A program made the translations under genes and the position numbers. Shown here one piece after another: positions 8,486 to 19,036 of a stretch of DNA of 64,000 nucleotides. The notes beneath the pieces were generated by a model that was not told where the DNA came from, did not search any database, and was given only the letters and a program-made list of their open reading frames with translations. The stretch is from Senegalimassilia anaerobia JC110 (lineage in GTDB: Bacteria; Actinomycetota; Coriobacteriia; Coriobacteriales; Eggerthellaceae): the NCBI RefSeq assembly GCF_000236865.1, contig NZ_HE611014.1, positions 512,130 through 576,129 of the forward strand, written 5' to 3'. How positions within the stretch are numbered: the stretch's first letter is position 1; each line of letters begins with the position of its first letter.

Positions 8486-9542
8486 CGTCCGAGCATCCGC
8501 CCCGCAGCTTGCCGACATCACGCCCTACGACCCGAAGTACCTCCCGGCGCGCGCGTACCTGTCGGCCAACGAGAACCCTTGCGACGTGGAGACCGAGGTC
8601 CGCAACGAGATCAAGCGCGAAATCAACAAGGTGGCCTTCAACCGCTATCCCGACCCCTTGGCCAACGAGCTGCGCGACATGATCGCCGAGGCCAACGGCC
8701 TTGACCGCGATTGCGTGCTCGTGGGCAACGGCGGCGACGAGCTGCTGTTCGACATAGCGCTTGCCTGGGGCGGGCCGGGGCGCAAGTTCCTCAACATGCC
8801 GCCCACGTTCTCGGTGTACCGCAACAACGCCGAGCTCACCAACACCGAGGTGGTCGACATCCCGCGCCTCGCCGATTACACCATCGACGAGGAGGCGGTG
8901 CTGTCCCGCGTGGCGCGCGGCGACATCGATTACGTCATCGTCACCAGCCCGAACAACCCTACGGGCGATTTGGCCGATGAGCGTTTCATCCTGCGCCTGC
9001 TCGACGCCACCGACGCGCTCGTGATGGTCGACGAGGCGTATTTCGAGTTCTCGCGCGGCACGGTGCGCCCCTACCTGGCGCAGCATAAGAACCTGGTCAT
9101 CCTGCGCACGTTCTCCAAGGCGTTCTCGCTTGCCGGCGTGCGCGTGGGCTACCTGCTGGGAAACCCCGAGGTCATCCGCGAGTTCTTGAAGGTGCGCCAG
9201 CCGTACTCGGTGGATGCGGTGTCGCAAGCCATCGCGCGCGTGGTGTTCCGCAACCGCGCGAAGTTCGAGCGCGGCATCATGCAGATCGTCTCGGAGCGCG
9301 GGCGCGTGTTCCGCGAGCTTTCGCAGATGCCGGGCATCACGGCGTACCCCTCGAACGCCAACTACATCTTGTTCCGCGCAGAAGGCGCGGGGGAGGTGTG
9401 GCAGCAGCTCTACGACCGCGGCATCCTCGTGCGCGACTTCAGCCGTGCGCCCATGCTGCAGGATTGCCTGCGGGTCTCCATCGGCAGCCCCGAGGAGAAC
9501 GACGAGTTCCTAGCCGCGCTTCGGGAGATCCTGCCGAAGTAA
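8478..9542 (+). CDS. hisC: Histidinol-phosphate aminotransferase
   Basis: This PLP-dependent class I/II aminotransferase converts imidazole-acetol phosphate to histidinol phosphate. The 354-residue protein shows ANENP near the start, SPNNPTGD, VDEAYFEFS and the PLP-lysine region RTFSKAFSLAGVRVGY. The start ATG 8478 lies inside the end of hisD (eight-base overlap). Upstream in-frame codons inside hisD encode no recognisable HisC sequence. About 100 bases of GC-rich spacer follow before hisB. Confidence 0.95.
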   Translation: MNSVRASAPQLADITPYDPKYLPARAYLSANENPCDVETEVRNEIKREINKVAFNRYPDPLANELRDMIAEANGLDRDCVLVGNGGDELLFDIALAWGGPGRKFLNMPPTFSVYRNNAELTNTEVVDIPRLADYTIDEEAVLSRVARGDIDYVIVTSPNNPTGDLADERFILRLLDATDALVMVDEAYFEFSRGTVRPYLAQHKNLVILRTFSKAFSLAGVRVGYLLGNPEVIREFLKVRQPYSVDAVSQAIARVVFRNRAKFERGIMQIVSERGRVFRELSQMPGITAYPSNANYILFRAEGAGEVWQQLYDRGILVRDFSRAPMLQDCLRVSIGSPEENDEFLAALREILPK

Positions 9543-9648
9543 GGACCGGGCGCCTCGGGGACGCTACGCCGCCCGCCCGGACACTTTGGGGACGTAGCGT
9601 TATCTGTCCGGAATCGCCGCGCACACGACGAGAGAAAGGCGAACAGCA

Positions 9649-10242
9649 ATGAGCGAACGCGTTGCGCGCATCGCGCGCACCACGAAGGAAACCGATATCG
9701 ACCTGTCCGTCGGCCTTGACGGCACGGGCAAAACGGACGTGGAGACGGGCATCGGGTTTTTCGACCACATGCTCACCGCGTTCGGGCGCCACGGCCTGTT
9801 CGACCTGCAGGTGCGCTGCAAGGGCGACCTTGAGGTGGACGGCCATCACTCGGTGGAGGATACGGGCATCGTCATGGGGCAGGCGTTCGCGCAGGCGCTC
9901 GGCGACAAGCGCGGCATCCGCCGCTTCGGCGACATCGCCATGCCCATGGACGAGGCCCTCATCATGGCGGCTGTGGACATCTCGGGGCGCGGCCAGCTGT
10001 ACTGGGACGCCGATGTGCCTGCGGTGATGGTGGGCGCCTTCGACGCCACGCTGGCGAAGGAGTTCTTCATCGCCTTCGCCGCCAACGCCGGCGTCACGCT
10101 GCACATCCGCCAGCTTGCCGGCGAGAACACGCACCACGTCATCGAGGGCATGTTCAAGGCGGTGGCGCGCGCCATGCGCCAGGCCTGCGAGCCCGACCCT
10201 CGCATGGGCGACGCGTTGCCGTCCACGAAGGGGATGCTATAA
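9649..10242 (+). CDS. hisB: Imidazoleglycerol-phosphate dehydratase
   Basis: The 197-residue protein is a monofunctional HisB dehydratase, the usual length when no phosphatase domain is fused. It has the duplicated manganese-binding histidine motifs GFFDHM and DGHHSVEDTGI in the first half, and GENTHHVIEGMFKA in the second. GAGAAAGG precedes the ATG. Since HisB lacks the phosphatase domain, a separate histidinol phosphatase is expected elsewhere; none is in this operon. Confidence 0.95.
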   Translation: MSERVARIARTTKETDIDLSVGLDGTGKTDVETGIGFFDHMLTAFGRHGLFDLQVRCKGDLEVDGHHSVEDTGIVMGQAFAQALGDKRGIRRFGDIAMPMDEALIMAAVDISGRGQLYWDADVPAVMVGAFDATLAKEFFIAFAANAGVTLHIRQLAGENTHHVIEGMFKAVARAMRQACEPDPRMGDALPSTKGML

Positions 10243-10390
10243 GCCTGGCGGCGCCTGCCTGACGGCGGCCGGGCCGCTCGACGTCGCGGGCGGCTGCGGC
10301 GCGCCCCTCCGCCCCTCCCGTTCAAGCTTCGTTCGGGCGCACACCGCCTTCACTGACTTTTATTGGACCTGCGAGATGTAAGAGGCGCCT

Positions 10391-11053
10391 ATGATCGCTG
10401 TTGTTGACTACAAGAAGGGCAACCTGCAATCCGTCGAGCGCGGCCTGCGCGCCGCCGGAGCCCATGCCCGCATCACCGACGATGCCGCTGAAATAGTCGC
10501 CGCCGACGCCATCGTCTTGCCGGGCGTGGGCGCGTTCGCCGATGCCGCGGCCACCATGGACGAGCTCGGCCAGACCGAGGTCATTCGCCGCCGCATCGCG
10601 GAGGGGGTGCCGTTTCTGGGCATCTGCCTGGGCGAGCATCTGCTGTTCGAGGAAGGCGCGGAAGGCGCCGGCGCCGACGGCAACCCGCGCGGCCTGGGCG
10701 TGCTGCCCGGGTGCGTGGACCGCATGCCGCGCCAGGATGCCGAGGGCCGCGCGTACAAGGTCCCGCACGTGGGCTGGAACACCGTCGATTTCCCCGCGGG
10801 AGCTCCCGAGAACCCGCTGTTCGCGGGCATCCCCTCGGGCACGTACTTCTACTTCACCCACAGCTACATCGCGCCTGACGGGCCGTTCGCCATCGCGCAC
10901 ACCACGCACAGCGTGACGTTCCCGTGCGCCGTGCAGAAGGGCAACGCGTTCGGCGTGCAGTTCCACCCCGAGAAAAGCTCGGACGCCGGCGCGGCCGTGC
11001 TGCGCAACTTCGTCGAGATCGTCAAGGCGGCGTCGCCCGCCTTGCAAGGTTAG
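10391..11053 (+). CDS. hisH: Imidazole glycerol phosphate synthase, glutaminase subunit
   Basis: HisH releases ammonia from glutamine for HisF. The 220-residue protein begins MIAVVDYKKGNLQSVE and shows the nucleophile loop PFLGICLGEHLLFE (catalytic Cys) and the late FHPEKSS motif that supplies His and Glu of the triad. The position after the catalytic CLG is Glu-His, where many HisH have Met-Gln or Gln-His. The gene follows a 148-bp gap after hisB and sits nine bases before hisA. Confidence 0.94.
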   Translation: MIAVVDYKKGNLQSVERGLRAAGAHARITDDAAEIVAADAIVLPGVGAFADAAATMDELGQTEVIRRRIAEGVPFLGICLGEHLLFEEGAEGAGADGNPRGLGVLPGCVDRMPRQDAEGRAYKVPHVGWNTVDFPAGAPENPLFAGIPSGTYFYFTHSYIAPDGPFAIAHTTHSVTFPCAVQKGNAFGVQFHPEKSSDAGAAVLRNFVEIVKAASPALQG

Positions 11054-11062
11054 GAGGTCGCC

Positions 11063-11806
11063 ATGTACCTGCTTCCCGCAATCGATATCCTGGGTGGCAA
11101 GGCCGTTCGCCTGGCGAAAGGCGATTACAACCAAGTGACCGTGTACAACGACGACCCCGTGGCGCAGGCGCGCGTCTTCGAGCAGGCCGGTGCCCAATGG
11201 GTGCACGTGGTCGACCTGGACGGCGCGCGCAGCGGCGTCCCGGAGAACATCGCCATCGTTGAGCGCATCGTGCGCGAGACGTCGCTTTCCGTCGAGATCG
11301 GCGGCGGCATCCGCAGCCTGGAGACGCTGAAACGCTTGGCCGATGCCGGGGCGGCGCGCATGGTGCTGGGCACCGCGCTCGTGAACGACCCCGAGCTCGC
11401 GCACGCGGCCATCGCCGCGGTGGGCGGCGACCGCCTGACCGCCGGCATCGACGCGAAGGGCGGGGAAGTGGCCGTTTCGGGTTGGATCGAGGGCTCGGGC
11501 GTGGCCGCCGCCGACCTGGCGCGCGCGATGGGCGCCGCCGGGTTCAAGCACATCGTCTACACCGACATCGCGCGCGACGGTATGCAGACCGGCATCGACG
11601 TGCAGGCTTACGTCGACATGGCGAACGCGTTCGGCAACCCCGTCATCGCCAGCGGCGGCGTGGCTAGCCTCGCCGACATCGAGCGCCTGGCGCCGGTGGC
11701 GGAAAGCATCGAGGGCGTCATCACCGGTCGCGCCGTGTACGAGGGCACGCTCGACGTCGCCGAAGGCGTCGCCCTTTGCGCCAACTTGACGGCAGCGCGA
11801 CCCTAA
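11063..11806 (+). CDS. hisA: ProFAR isomerase (HisA)
   Basis: HisA is a beta-alpha barrel enzyme that isomerises the ProFAR aminoaldose to the aminoketose. The 247-residue product starts MYLLPAIDILGGKAVRL and has IEIGGGIRS and VIASGGVAS, the phosphate-binding loops of the HisA/HisF half-barrels. In Actinobacteria HisA can also serve tryptophan synthesis (PriA); I cannot decide this from the sequence. TTAGGAGG precedes the start. Confidence 0.94.
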   Translation: MYLLPAIDILGGKAVRLAKGDYNQVTVYNDDPVAQARVFEQAGAQWVHVVDLDGARSGVPENIAIVERIVRETSLSVEIGGGIRSLETLKRLADAGAARMVLGTALVNDPELAHAAIAAVGGDRLTAGIDAKGGEVAVSGWIEGSGVAAADLARAMGAAGFKHIVYTDIARDGMQTGIDVQAYVDMANAFGNPVIASGGVASLADIERLAPVAESIEGVITGRAVYEGTLDVAEGVALCANLTAARP

Positions 11807-11941
11807 TGCCCTAAAGGCGCCGAGCATCGTCCGTTTCGCGGTGAAGCCGGGCGCTGCGCGTGAAGCTGCCCGGCCTTGCGCCGCGCCCGCCGGAGCCTTC
11901 CCGTCGATTTCCCTTTCCCCGAGCCGTTGAGGAGCAGATAT

Positions 11942-12706
11942 ATGTTGGCAAAACGCGTGATCCCCTGCATGGACGTGAAGGACGGCCGTGTGGTGAAGGG
12001 GGTCAACTTCGTGAACCTGCGCGATGCGGGCGACCCCATCGAGCTGGCGCAGCGCTACGACGAGCAGCGCGCCGACGAGGTGATCTTCCTTGATATCACC
12101 GCCACCAGCGACAAGCGCGAGACCACGGTGGACCTTGCAAGCCGCGCCAGCGCGCAGCTGCATCTGCCGTACTGCGTGGGCGGCGGTTTCCGCAGCGTCG
12201 CCGACATCCGCCGCATGATCGCCGCCGGCGCCGACAAGGTGTCGGTCAACAGCGCGGCGGTGGACAACCCGCAGCTCATCTCCGACGCCGCCGCGGCGTT
12301 CGGCACGCAGGCCATCCTGTGCGCCATCGACGCGAAGCAGGTGGCCGGCAACCCCAACAAGTGGGAGGTCTACGTGCACGGCGGCCGCACCGCAACCGGC
12401 ATCGACGCCGTGGAATGGGCGGTCGAGGCGGCGCGTCGCGGCGCGGGCGAGATCTTGCTGACCAGCATGGACCGCGACGGCAGCAAGGACGGTTTCGACT
12501 GCGCGTTCACCCGCGCGGTGGCGCGCGCGGTGGACATCCCCGTCATCGCCAGCGGCGGCGTGGGCAAGCTCGAGCACTTCGCCGAGGGCATCATCGACGG
12601 CGAGGCCGACGCGGTGCTGGCCGCCAGCGTCTTCCACTTCGGCGAGTTCACGGTAACCCAGGTCAAGGAATACATGCGCAGCCAAGGCATCCCCGTGCGC
12701 CTGTAG
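11942..12706 (+). CDS. hisF: Imidazole glycerol phosphate synthase, cyclase subunit
   Basis: HisF closes the imidazole ring using ammonia from HisH. The 254-residue protein begins [20 protein letters not shown] and has the catalytic-barrel signatures [27 protein letters not shown] and [11 protein letters not shown] 11942 is chosen because family members start at this sequence and GTTGAGGAGC precedes it; the in-frame start at 11876 would add 22 unrelated residues. A 135-bp spacer separates it from hisA. Confidence 0.95.
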   Translation: MLAKRVIPCMDVKDGRVVKGVNFVNLRDAGDPIELAQRYDEQRADEVIFLDITATSDKRETTVDLASRASAQLHLPYCVGGGFRSVADIRRMIAAGADKVSVNSAAVDNPQLISDAAAAFGTQAILCAIDAKQVAGNPNKWEVYVHGGRTATGIDAVEWAVEAARRGAGEILLTSMDRDGSKDGFDCAFTRAVARAVDIPVIASGGVGKLEHFAEGIIDGEADAVLAASVFHFGEFTVTQVKEYMRSQGIPVRL

Positions 12707-12718
12707 AAAGGACCATCC

Positions 12719-13051
12719 ATGCAAACCGAGATTCCCGAGCTGAAATACAACGCCGATGGGCTGATCCCGTGCATCGTGCAGGACGTGGAAACGCGCGAGG
12801 TGCTCATGATGGCGTGGATGAACGCCGAAAGCCTGGTGCTGACGCTCGAGCGCGGCGAGACGGTGTTTTGGAGCCGCAGCCGACAGGAGCTGTGGCACAA
12901 GGGCGCCACCAGCGGCAACACGCAGAAGATCGTCGAGCTTCGATATGATTGCGATGCCGATACGCTTCTGGCCCTCGTGCATCCGGCGGGCCCCGCGTGC
13001 CACACCGGCGCCACCAGCTGCTTCTTCCGCACGCTGGCCGAGCTCGAGTAG
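12719..13051 (+). CDS. hisI: Phosphoribosyl-AMP cyclohydrolase
   Basis: The 110-residue protein is stand-alone HisI, which opens the adenine ring of PR-AMP. It has [23 protein letters not shown], the Asp-rich CDADTLL metal site and the cysteines of [13 protein letters not shown]. There is no fused HisE (PR-ATP pyrophosphatase) domain and no hisE in the window, so that step must be encoded elsewhere. It is the last gene of the his operon, 12 bases after hisF. Confidence 0.95.
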   Translation: MQTEIPELKYNADGLIPCIVQDVETREVLMMAWMNAESLVLTLERGETVFWSRSRQELWHKGATSGNTQKIVELRYDCDADTLLALVHPAGPACHTGATSCFFRTLAELE

Positions 13052-13397
13052 GCGTTCGGCCGCCATCGCTCTCGCGGGAAAACGGTGCCCAACTCGCTCA
13101 CGCGCGGTTATCCGTAGGCGCTTTCGCCGCCATGGCGCACCGCGGAAAACGGAATACGAGAAAGCCTGGAGGCCGGGTCATCCCGGCTTTCGCGCGTTTT
13201 GCGCCCCTTTGCGCCCGGTCATGCGCTTCGGGTGGTTATCCGTGGCGACTTGCTTGCGCGCACCCGGCGCCTGCGCTATTCTGCCCCTAGCTTTATTTTC
13301 TCGAAGGAAACCCTTCCCATCATCAAGTTCCCGCTTCCCATCAACGCTCTTTCTATGCGCAAAGCGGGCAACAACCCATATATAAGGAGGAATAAGG
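13052..13397. other. Gap between the his operon and tal: weak terminator and candidate promoter
   Basis: This 346-bp stretch has no convincing gene. A short hairpin GCCGGG-TCAT-CCCGGC followed by TTTCGCGCGTTTT (about 13173-13200) may end the his operon. TTGCGC (13254-13259) and TATTCT (13277-13282) with a 17-base spacer are a candidate promoter for tal-rho. Confidence 0.4.
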
Positions 13398-14080
<683 letters not shown>

Positions 14081-14084
<4 letters not shown>

Positions 14085-16222
14085 GCGACGAGCAGAATGT
14101 AGCGGAGGCGCCGCAGCAGGGCGCCCCCGCGGCCGATGCGGCGCCGGCTGCTCCCAAGCGCCGCCCGGGCCGTCCGCGCAAAAGCGCCGCCTCGTCTGGC
14201 AAGGCCTCTTCCGAGGCTTCCCCCGACGCCGCGTCCGATGCCCCGGCCGATGGGGCTGATAGCGCCCCGAAAACGCCGGCCAAGCGCCGTCCGGGCCGTC
14301 CTCGTAAGAAGGCCGCGCCCGCCCAGAAGGCCGAATCCGCCCCTGCTGCGAAGGCCGCTTCCGCGGCGAAGGCGAAAAAGGCGAAGGAGGCTCCTGCCGA
14401 GCCCGAGGCCGCCGCATCCAAGGCGCAGGCCGCCGAGGCCGCCCAGCCCGTCGAGGCGGTAACCGGCACGCCGGCAAGGCGCCGTCCGGGCCGTTCGCAC
14501 AAGAAGATCGCCACTGCGCCCGTCGCCGCTCAGGCGGTCCCTGCGCAGGACGCATCCGGCAAGCAGCAGGCTCCCGAAGTCGCAGAAACCGTCGAAGCCG
14601 TGCAGGCTCCCGCCGAAGCAGCCGGCTCCGACCAGCAGGCACCCGCCAAGGATATGGCCCCGGGCCGCGCGGCACGCGCCGCGCGCACCCCGCGCAAATC
14701 GGTGCGCGCCCAGGGCGCCAACCGCGAGGGCCGCTCCGAGCAGCATGAGGGCCGCGGCAAATCCGATGCCCGCGAAGGCGCCGAGCGCACCGAGGGCCGC
14801 AGCTTTGGCAACGCCGGTGCCGACCGCCACCAGCGCAACGACCGCGGCGATCGCAACGGCCGCAAGAACGGCAACGACCGCAATGACCGTCACCAGCGCC
14901 ATCAGCGCAACAACAACCGCGAGGTCGTCCCGAGCGTCAACAAAGAGGACCTGGCCAAGCTCAAGGTGGCCGAGCTGCGCGCGAAGGCCGCCGAGCTCGA
15001 CGTCGACGTGGCGGGCCTGAAGAAGGCCGAGCTCATCGACGCCGTGTACGACGCGTCCCTGAAGGCGGAGGGCTTCGTGGAGGTCGAGGGCATCCTCGAC
15101 ATCATGCAGGATGGCTACGGCTTCCTGCGCACCAACGGCTACCTGCCCAGCGAGCAGGACTGCTACGTGGGGCTTTCCACCATCCGCCGCAACGGCCTGC
15201 GCAAGGGCGACAAGCTCACCGGCACCACGCGCCCGGCGCGTCCCAACGAGAAGTACGCCGCCGTGCAGAAGGTGGCCACCGTCAACGGCAAGCCCGTCGA
15301 GGAGCTGGGACGCCGCGTGCGCTTCGGCGATCTCACGCCGGTCTATCCCGACGAGTGCCTGACCATGGAGCATGGCCAGACCACCATCACGGCTCGCGTC
15401 ATCGACCTGGTCAGTCCCATCGGCAAGGGCCAGCGCGGCCTGATCGTCAGCCCGCCGAAGGCCGGCAAGACCACCATCTTGAAGGACATCGCCGCAGCCA
15501 TCAGCGCCAACAACCCCGAGGTGCACCTCATGTGCCTTTTGGTCGACGAGCGCCCCGAGGAAGTCACGGACATGCAGCGCTCCATCAAGGGCGAGGTCAT
15601 CTCCTCCACTTTCGATATGCCCACCGAAAACCACATCCAGGTTTCCGAGCTGGTCATCGAGCGCGCAAAGCGCCTGGTGGAGGACGGCAAGGACGTCGTG
15701 GTGCTGCTCGACAGCCTCACGCGCCTGGCGCGCGCCTACAACCTGGCGCAGCCCGCATCCGGGCGCATCCTGTCCGGCGGCGTGGATTCCACGGCCCTGT
15801 ACCCGCCGAAGAAGTTCCTGGGCGCGGCTCGAAACATCGAGGGCGGCGGCAGCCTGACCATCCTCGCCTCGGCCCTGGTGGAAACGGGTTCGAAGATGGA
15901 CGAGGTCATCTTCGAGGAGTTCAAGGGCACGGGCAACATGGAGCTCAAGCTCGACCGCAACCTGGCAGATCGCCGCATCTTCCCGGCCATCGACCCGGTG
16001 GCATCGGGAACGCGCAAGGAGGACCTGCTGCTCGATCCGCAGAAGGCCCCGCTCATCTGGGCGGTTCGCCGCATCCTTGCGAACACGAACAACACCGAGC
16101 GCGCCATGGACATGCTCATCAAATCCTTGAAGCGCACCGACGACAACGACGAGTTCCTCATGCGCACGGCGAAAAAGGCCCAGCACAACAACGGGAACGC
16201 AAACGCAAACCTGGAGTTCTAG
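14081..16222 (+). CDS. rho: Transcription termination factor Rho with long N-terminal extension
   Basis: Rho is a hexameric RNA helicase that ends transcription. The 713-residue protein is much longer than the roughly 420 residues of E. coli Rho. Residues 1 to about 285 are low-complexity: Ala/Pro-rich stretches carrying three RRPGRPRK/RRPGRSHK repeats that resemble AT-hooks, then an Arg/Asn/Asp/Gly-rich segment. The conserved part follows: Rho N-domain LKVAELRAKAAEL, RNA-binding EGILDIMQDGYGFLR, Walker A PPKAGKTTILK (about residue 458-468), LLVDERPEEVT, and the Q-loop/R-loop core. Long polar insertions are common in actinobacterial Rho. It is coupled to tal and followed 15 bases later by the MetRS-like gene. 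Confidence 0.95.
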
Positions 16223-16237
16223 GGGAGACATATATAG

Positions 16238-18265
16238 ATGGCGACAATGCATGACAATAACGAAACGGTTGCCTGGCCCAAGCGCGCGGTGGTCACGGCC
16301 GGCATGCCCTACGGCAACAAGCCGCTGCATTTCGGGCATATCGCCGGCGTGTTCGTGCCCGCCGACTGCTTCGCGCGCTTCCTGCGTGACCGCATCGGCG
16401 CGGAGAACGTCCGCTTCATCAGCGGCACGGACTGCTTCGGCTCGCCCATCAACGAGGGCTACCGCAAGCTGGTGGAGGCCGGGCAGTTCGACGGCACCAT
16501 CGAGGATTACGTGCTGCGCAACCACAACCGCCAGAAAGACACGCTGGATTCCTATGACATCAGCCTTGATATCTACGAAGGATCCAACATCGGGCATTCC
16601 GGCGAGGTCCACCAGCTCATCAGCGAGGCGTTCATCAAGAAGCTGTATGAGAACGGCTGGCTGCAGAAGCGCGCGACGCTGCAGTTCTACGACCCCGAGG
16701 CCGGCACGTTCCTGAACGGCCGCCAGGTGCAGGGCCATTGCCCCGTGCAGGGCTGCAAGTCCGAGCATGCCTATGCCGACGAGTGCGACCTGGGCCACAG
16801 CTACGCGCCTGAGGACCTTATCGCGCCGAAGTCCTCGCTCACCGGCGTCACGCCCGAGATGCGCCCGGTGGAGAACTGGTACTTCGACCTGCCGGCGTTC
16901 AACGCCTTCCTGAAAAAGCACGTGGAGGCCCTTGAGGCCGACCCCGAGGTGCGCCCCATCGTGCCGCAGACTATCAAGGAGTTCTTGGCCCCGCCGGTGG
17001 TCTACATCAAAAACGAGCTGTACGACCAGTATCTTCAGATCGCCGACAAGCTCGCGCATCATCAGTACCATGAGGCCGAGAAGGGCAAGCAGTCCTTCGA
17101 AATCGAGTTCGACACCATCGACGACCGCGATGCGGCGCGCGATGTGCTCGCCGCGGCGGGCATCCGCTTCCGCACGGGCAAGGCGCTCGTTCCCTTCCGC
17201 ATCACCGGCAACATCGAGTGGGGCGTGAAGGCGCCGGTCATCGACGGGCTCGAGGGCCTGACGGTGTGGTGCTGGCCCGAAAGCCTGTGGGCTCCCATGA
17301 GCTTCACCATGGCCGTCAACGACAAGATGGGCCTGCCGCGCGGCAGCTGGCGCGATTTCTGGTGCTCGGAGGACGCGCAGGTCTACCAGTTCATCGGCCA
17401 GGACAACCTGTACTTCTACGGCGTTGCCCAGCCGGCGCTCATCGAGGCGCTGCGCCCGGGCGATATCCTCGCGCCCGGCGAGACGGATGCGCCCCTGCGT
17501 CAGACCAGCCTTATCGCCAACCATCACATCCTGCTGGGCAACAAGAAGGCCTCGTCGTCGGGCTCGGTCAAGCCGCCGACGGCCGACGAGCTGCTGGAGC
17601 ACTACACCGTCGAGCAGCTGCGCGCGCACTTCCTGGCGCTTGGCCTGGATCAGAAGTCTGTGGGCTTCAAGCCCAAGCCCTTCGATCCCGACGAGGCGAA
17701 GCGCAACGACCCGCGCGTGGCGGACCCGGTCCTCAAGGAGGGCACGCTGCTCACCAACGTGTTCAACCGCCTGGCCCGCAGCTGCTTCTACGAGGCGCAG
17801 AAGAACTTCGAAGGCTGGATGCCGCTTGGCGAGGTGTCGCCTGAGGTGCGCGAGCGTGCGCATGCCTGCATGAACGAGTACGATAAGACCATGCACAAGG
17901 CGGAGCTGCACACGGTCATGTCCATCATGGACACGTTCATCCGCTGGGCGAACAAGTACTGGACGGACAACATCCGCACCGCCGAGAAGGAAGGCGACGA
18001 GCAGCTGCGCCGTCAGGTGCTCGTGGACTGCTTCTACCTGCTTCGCGTATCCACGCTGCTCATGCACCCCGTGGTGCCGAAGGGCTGCGAGAAGATCGCC
18101 GATTACCTCAGCTTCGAGTTCGACGACTTCTTCAGCTGGAACTTCGATTTCGAGGGCATGGACGAGCTGTGCCACGGCGCCGAGCTCGAGGACGGACGCC
18201 ATCGCATCCGCGAGCTTCCCCCGCGCTTCGACTTCTTCTCGAAGCATCCCTCGCAGTTCAAGTAG
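16238..18265 (+). CDS. metG: Methionyl-tRNA synthetase-like class I ligase with altered KMSKS loop
   Basis: The 675-residue protein aligns by motif with MetRS: GMPYGNKPLHFGHIAGV at the N-terminus (HFGH at residues 31-34 in place of HIGH), a zinc-knuckle insert CPVQGC then CDLGH near residues 168-187, the EWGVKAP / WCWPESLW / FIGQDNLYFYG active-site region, and an alpha-helical anticodon domain. The expected KMSKS catalytic loop reads KASSS at residues 437-441, so its second lysine is missing. It could be the housekeeping MetRS of this lineage or a divergent paralogue; no other metG is in the window. A terminator follows the gene. Confidence 0.82.
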   Translation: MATMHDNNETVAWPKRAVVTAGMPYGNKPLHFGHIAGVFVPADCFARFLRDRIGAENVRFISGTDCFGSPINEGYRKLVEAGQFDGTIEDYVLRNHNRQKDTLDSYDISLDIYEGSNIGHSGEVHQLISEAFIKKLYENGWLQKRATLQFYDPEAGTFLNGRQVQGHCPVQGCKSEHAYADECDLGHSYAPEDLIAPKSSLTGVTPEMRPVENWYFDLPAFNAFLKKHVEALEADPEVRPIVPQTIKEFLAPPVVYIKNELYDQYLQIADKLAHHQYHEAEKGKQSFEIEFDTIDDRDAARDVLAAAGIRFRTGKALVPFRITGNIEWGVKAPVIDGLEGLTVWCWPESLWAPMSFTMAVNDKMGLPRGSWRDFWCSEDAQVYQFIGQDNLYFYGVAQPALIEALRPGDILAPGETDAPLRQTSLIANHHILLGNKKASSSGSVKPPTADELLEHYTVEQLRAHFLALGLDQKSVGFKPKPFDPDEAKRNDPRVADPVLKEGTLLTNVFNRLARSCFYEAQKNFEGWMPLGEVSPEVRERAHACMNEYDKTMHKAELHTVMSIMDTFIRWANKYWTDNIRTAEKEGDEQLRRQVLVDCFYLLRVSTLLMHPVVPKGCEKIADYLSFEFDDFFSWNFDFEGMDELCHGAELEDGRHRIRELPPRFDFFSKHPSQFK

Positions 18266-18291
18266 GGTTTCAAAGCACGGCATCCCATCAG

Positions 18292-18328
18292 GCTGGCCAG
18301 CTGCGGCAACGCGGCTGGCCGGTCTTTT
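18292..18328 (+). terminator. Intrinsic terminator after metG
   Basis: GGCCAGC and GCTGGCC pair around an inner GCG-GCAA-CGC hairpin, followed by GGTCTTTTC. It separates the tal-rho-metG unit from rnhA. Confidence 0.7.
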
Positions 18329-18355
18329 CATGGGTGCGGAAAGATTGGTTTGCAT

Positions 18356-18835
18356 ATGCACGTTGATTTGTATTCCGACGGCGCCTCGCGGGGCAACCCC
18401 GGGCCGGGCGGGTACGGCAGCATCCTGCGTTTCATCGACAGCAAGGGCGGGGTGCACGAGCGGGAGTTCTCGCAAGGGTATCGCTGCACCACGAACAACC
18501 GCATGGAACTGCTCGGCGCCATCGTGGCCCTCGAGGCCCTCAAACGCCCGTGCCACGTGACGCTGTACTCCGATTCCCAGTATCTGGTGAACGCGTTCAA
18601 CCAGCACTGGGTGGATGGCTGGCTCAAGCGCGGGTGGAAGAACTCGCAGAAGCAGCCGGTGAAGAACTCCGATCTGTGGAAGCGCATGCTCAAGGCGAAG
18701 GAGCCCCACGACGTGGAGTTCGTTTGGGTCAAGGGCCATGCCGGCCATGCCGAGAACGAGCGCTGCGATGCGCTGGCAACCTCTGCGGCCGACGACCCGT
18801 CGCGCCATAAGGAGGACGCGGGCTTCCGCGGCTAG
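18356..18835 (+). CDS. rnhA: Ribonuclease HI
   Basis: RNase HI cuts the RNA strand of RNA-DNA hybrids. The 159-residue protein has the family opening YSDGASRGNPGPGGYG with the first catalytic Asp, TTNNRMELLGAIVALEAL with the catalytic Glu, LYSDSQYLVNA with the second Asp, and VKGHAGHAENERCD with the flexible His and last Asp. The start may also be TTG six bases upstream (18350). It is transcribed separately from metG, given the terminator between them. Confidence 0.93.
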   Translation: MHVDLYSDGASRGNPGPGGYGSILRFIDSKGGVHEREFSQGYRCTTNNRMELLGAIVALEALKRPCHVTLYSDSQYLVNAFNQHWVDGWLKRGWKNSQKQPVKNSDLWKRMLKAKEPHDVEFVWVKGHAGHAENERCDALATSAADDPSRHKEDAGFRG

Positions 18836-18860
18836 ATAGCGGCGCAAGGCGCTGCCAAGG

Positions 18861-18915
18861 ACGGGCAGGCGGAGCGGGCCGGGGCGGAAACCCCGGTTTC
18901 GCCCCACCTGCCCGT
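18861..18915 (+). terminator. Large hairpin after rnhA, probable terminator
   Basis: ACGGGCAGG and CCTGCCCGT enclose a second hairpin (CCGGGG / CCCCGG). There is no T-run after it, only TCTCCATATATG, so it may be a weak or Rho-assisted stop. Confidence 0.45.
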
Positions 18916-19036
18916 TCTCCATATATGCAGGTAGCCTCACCTGGGCGTATGCCCGTTCAGTGCAAAAGGTACCGCGCTTGTCGCCAGGGTGATACAGTGG
19001 CGTAAGCGATTTTGCAACCGAGAAGGAGGTTCGTGC

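Noticed and set aside
5894-8521. An 875-codon minus-strand frame opposite hisZG and hisD
   Set aside because: Antisense shadow of the his genes; no motif and no ribosome binding site.
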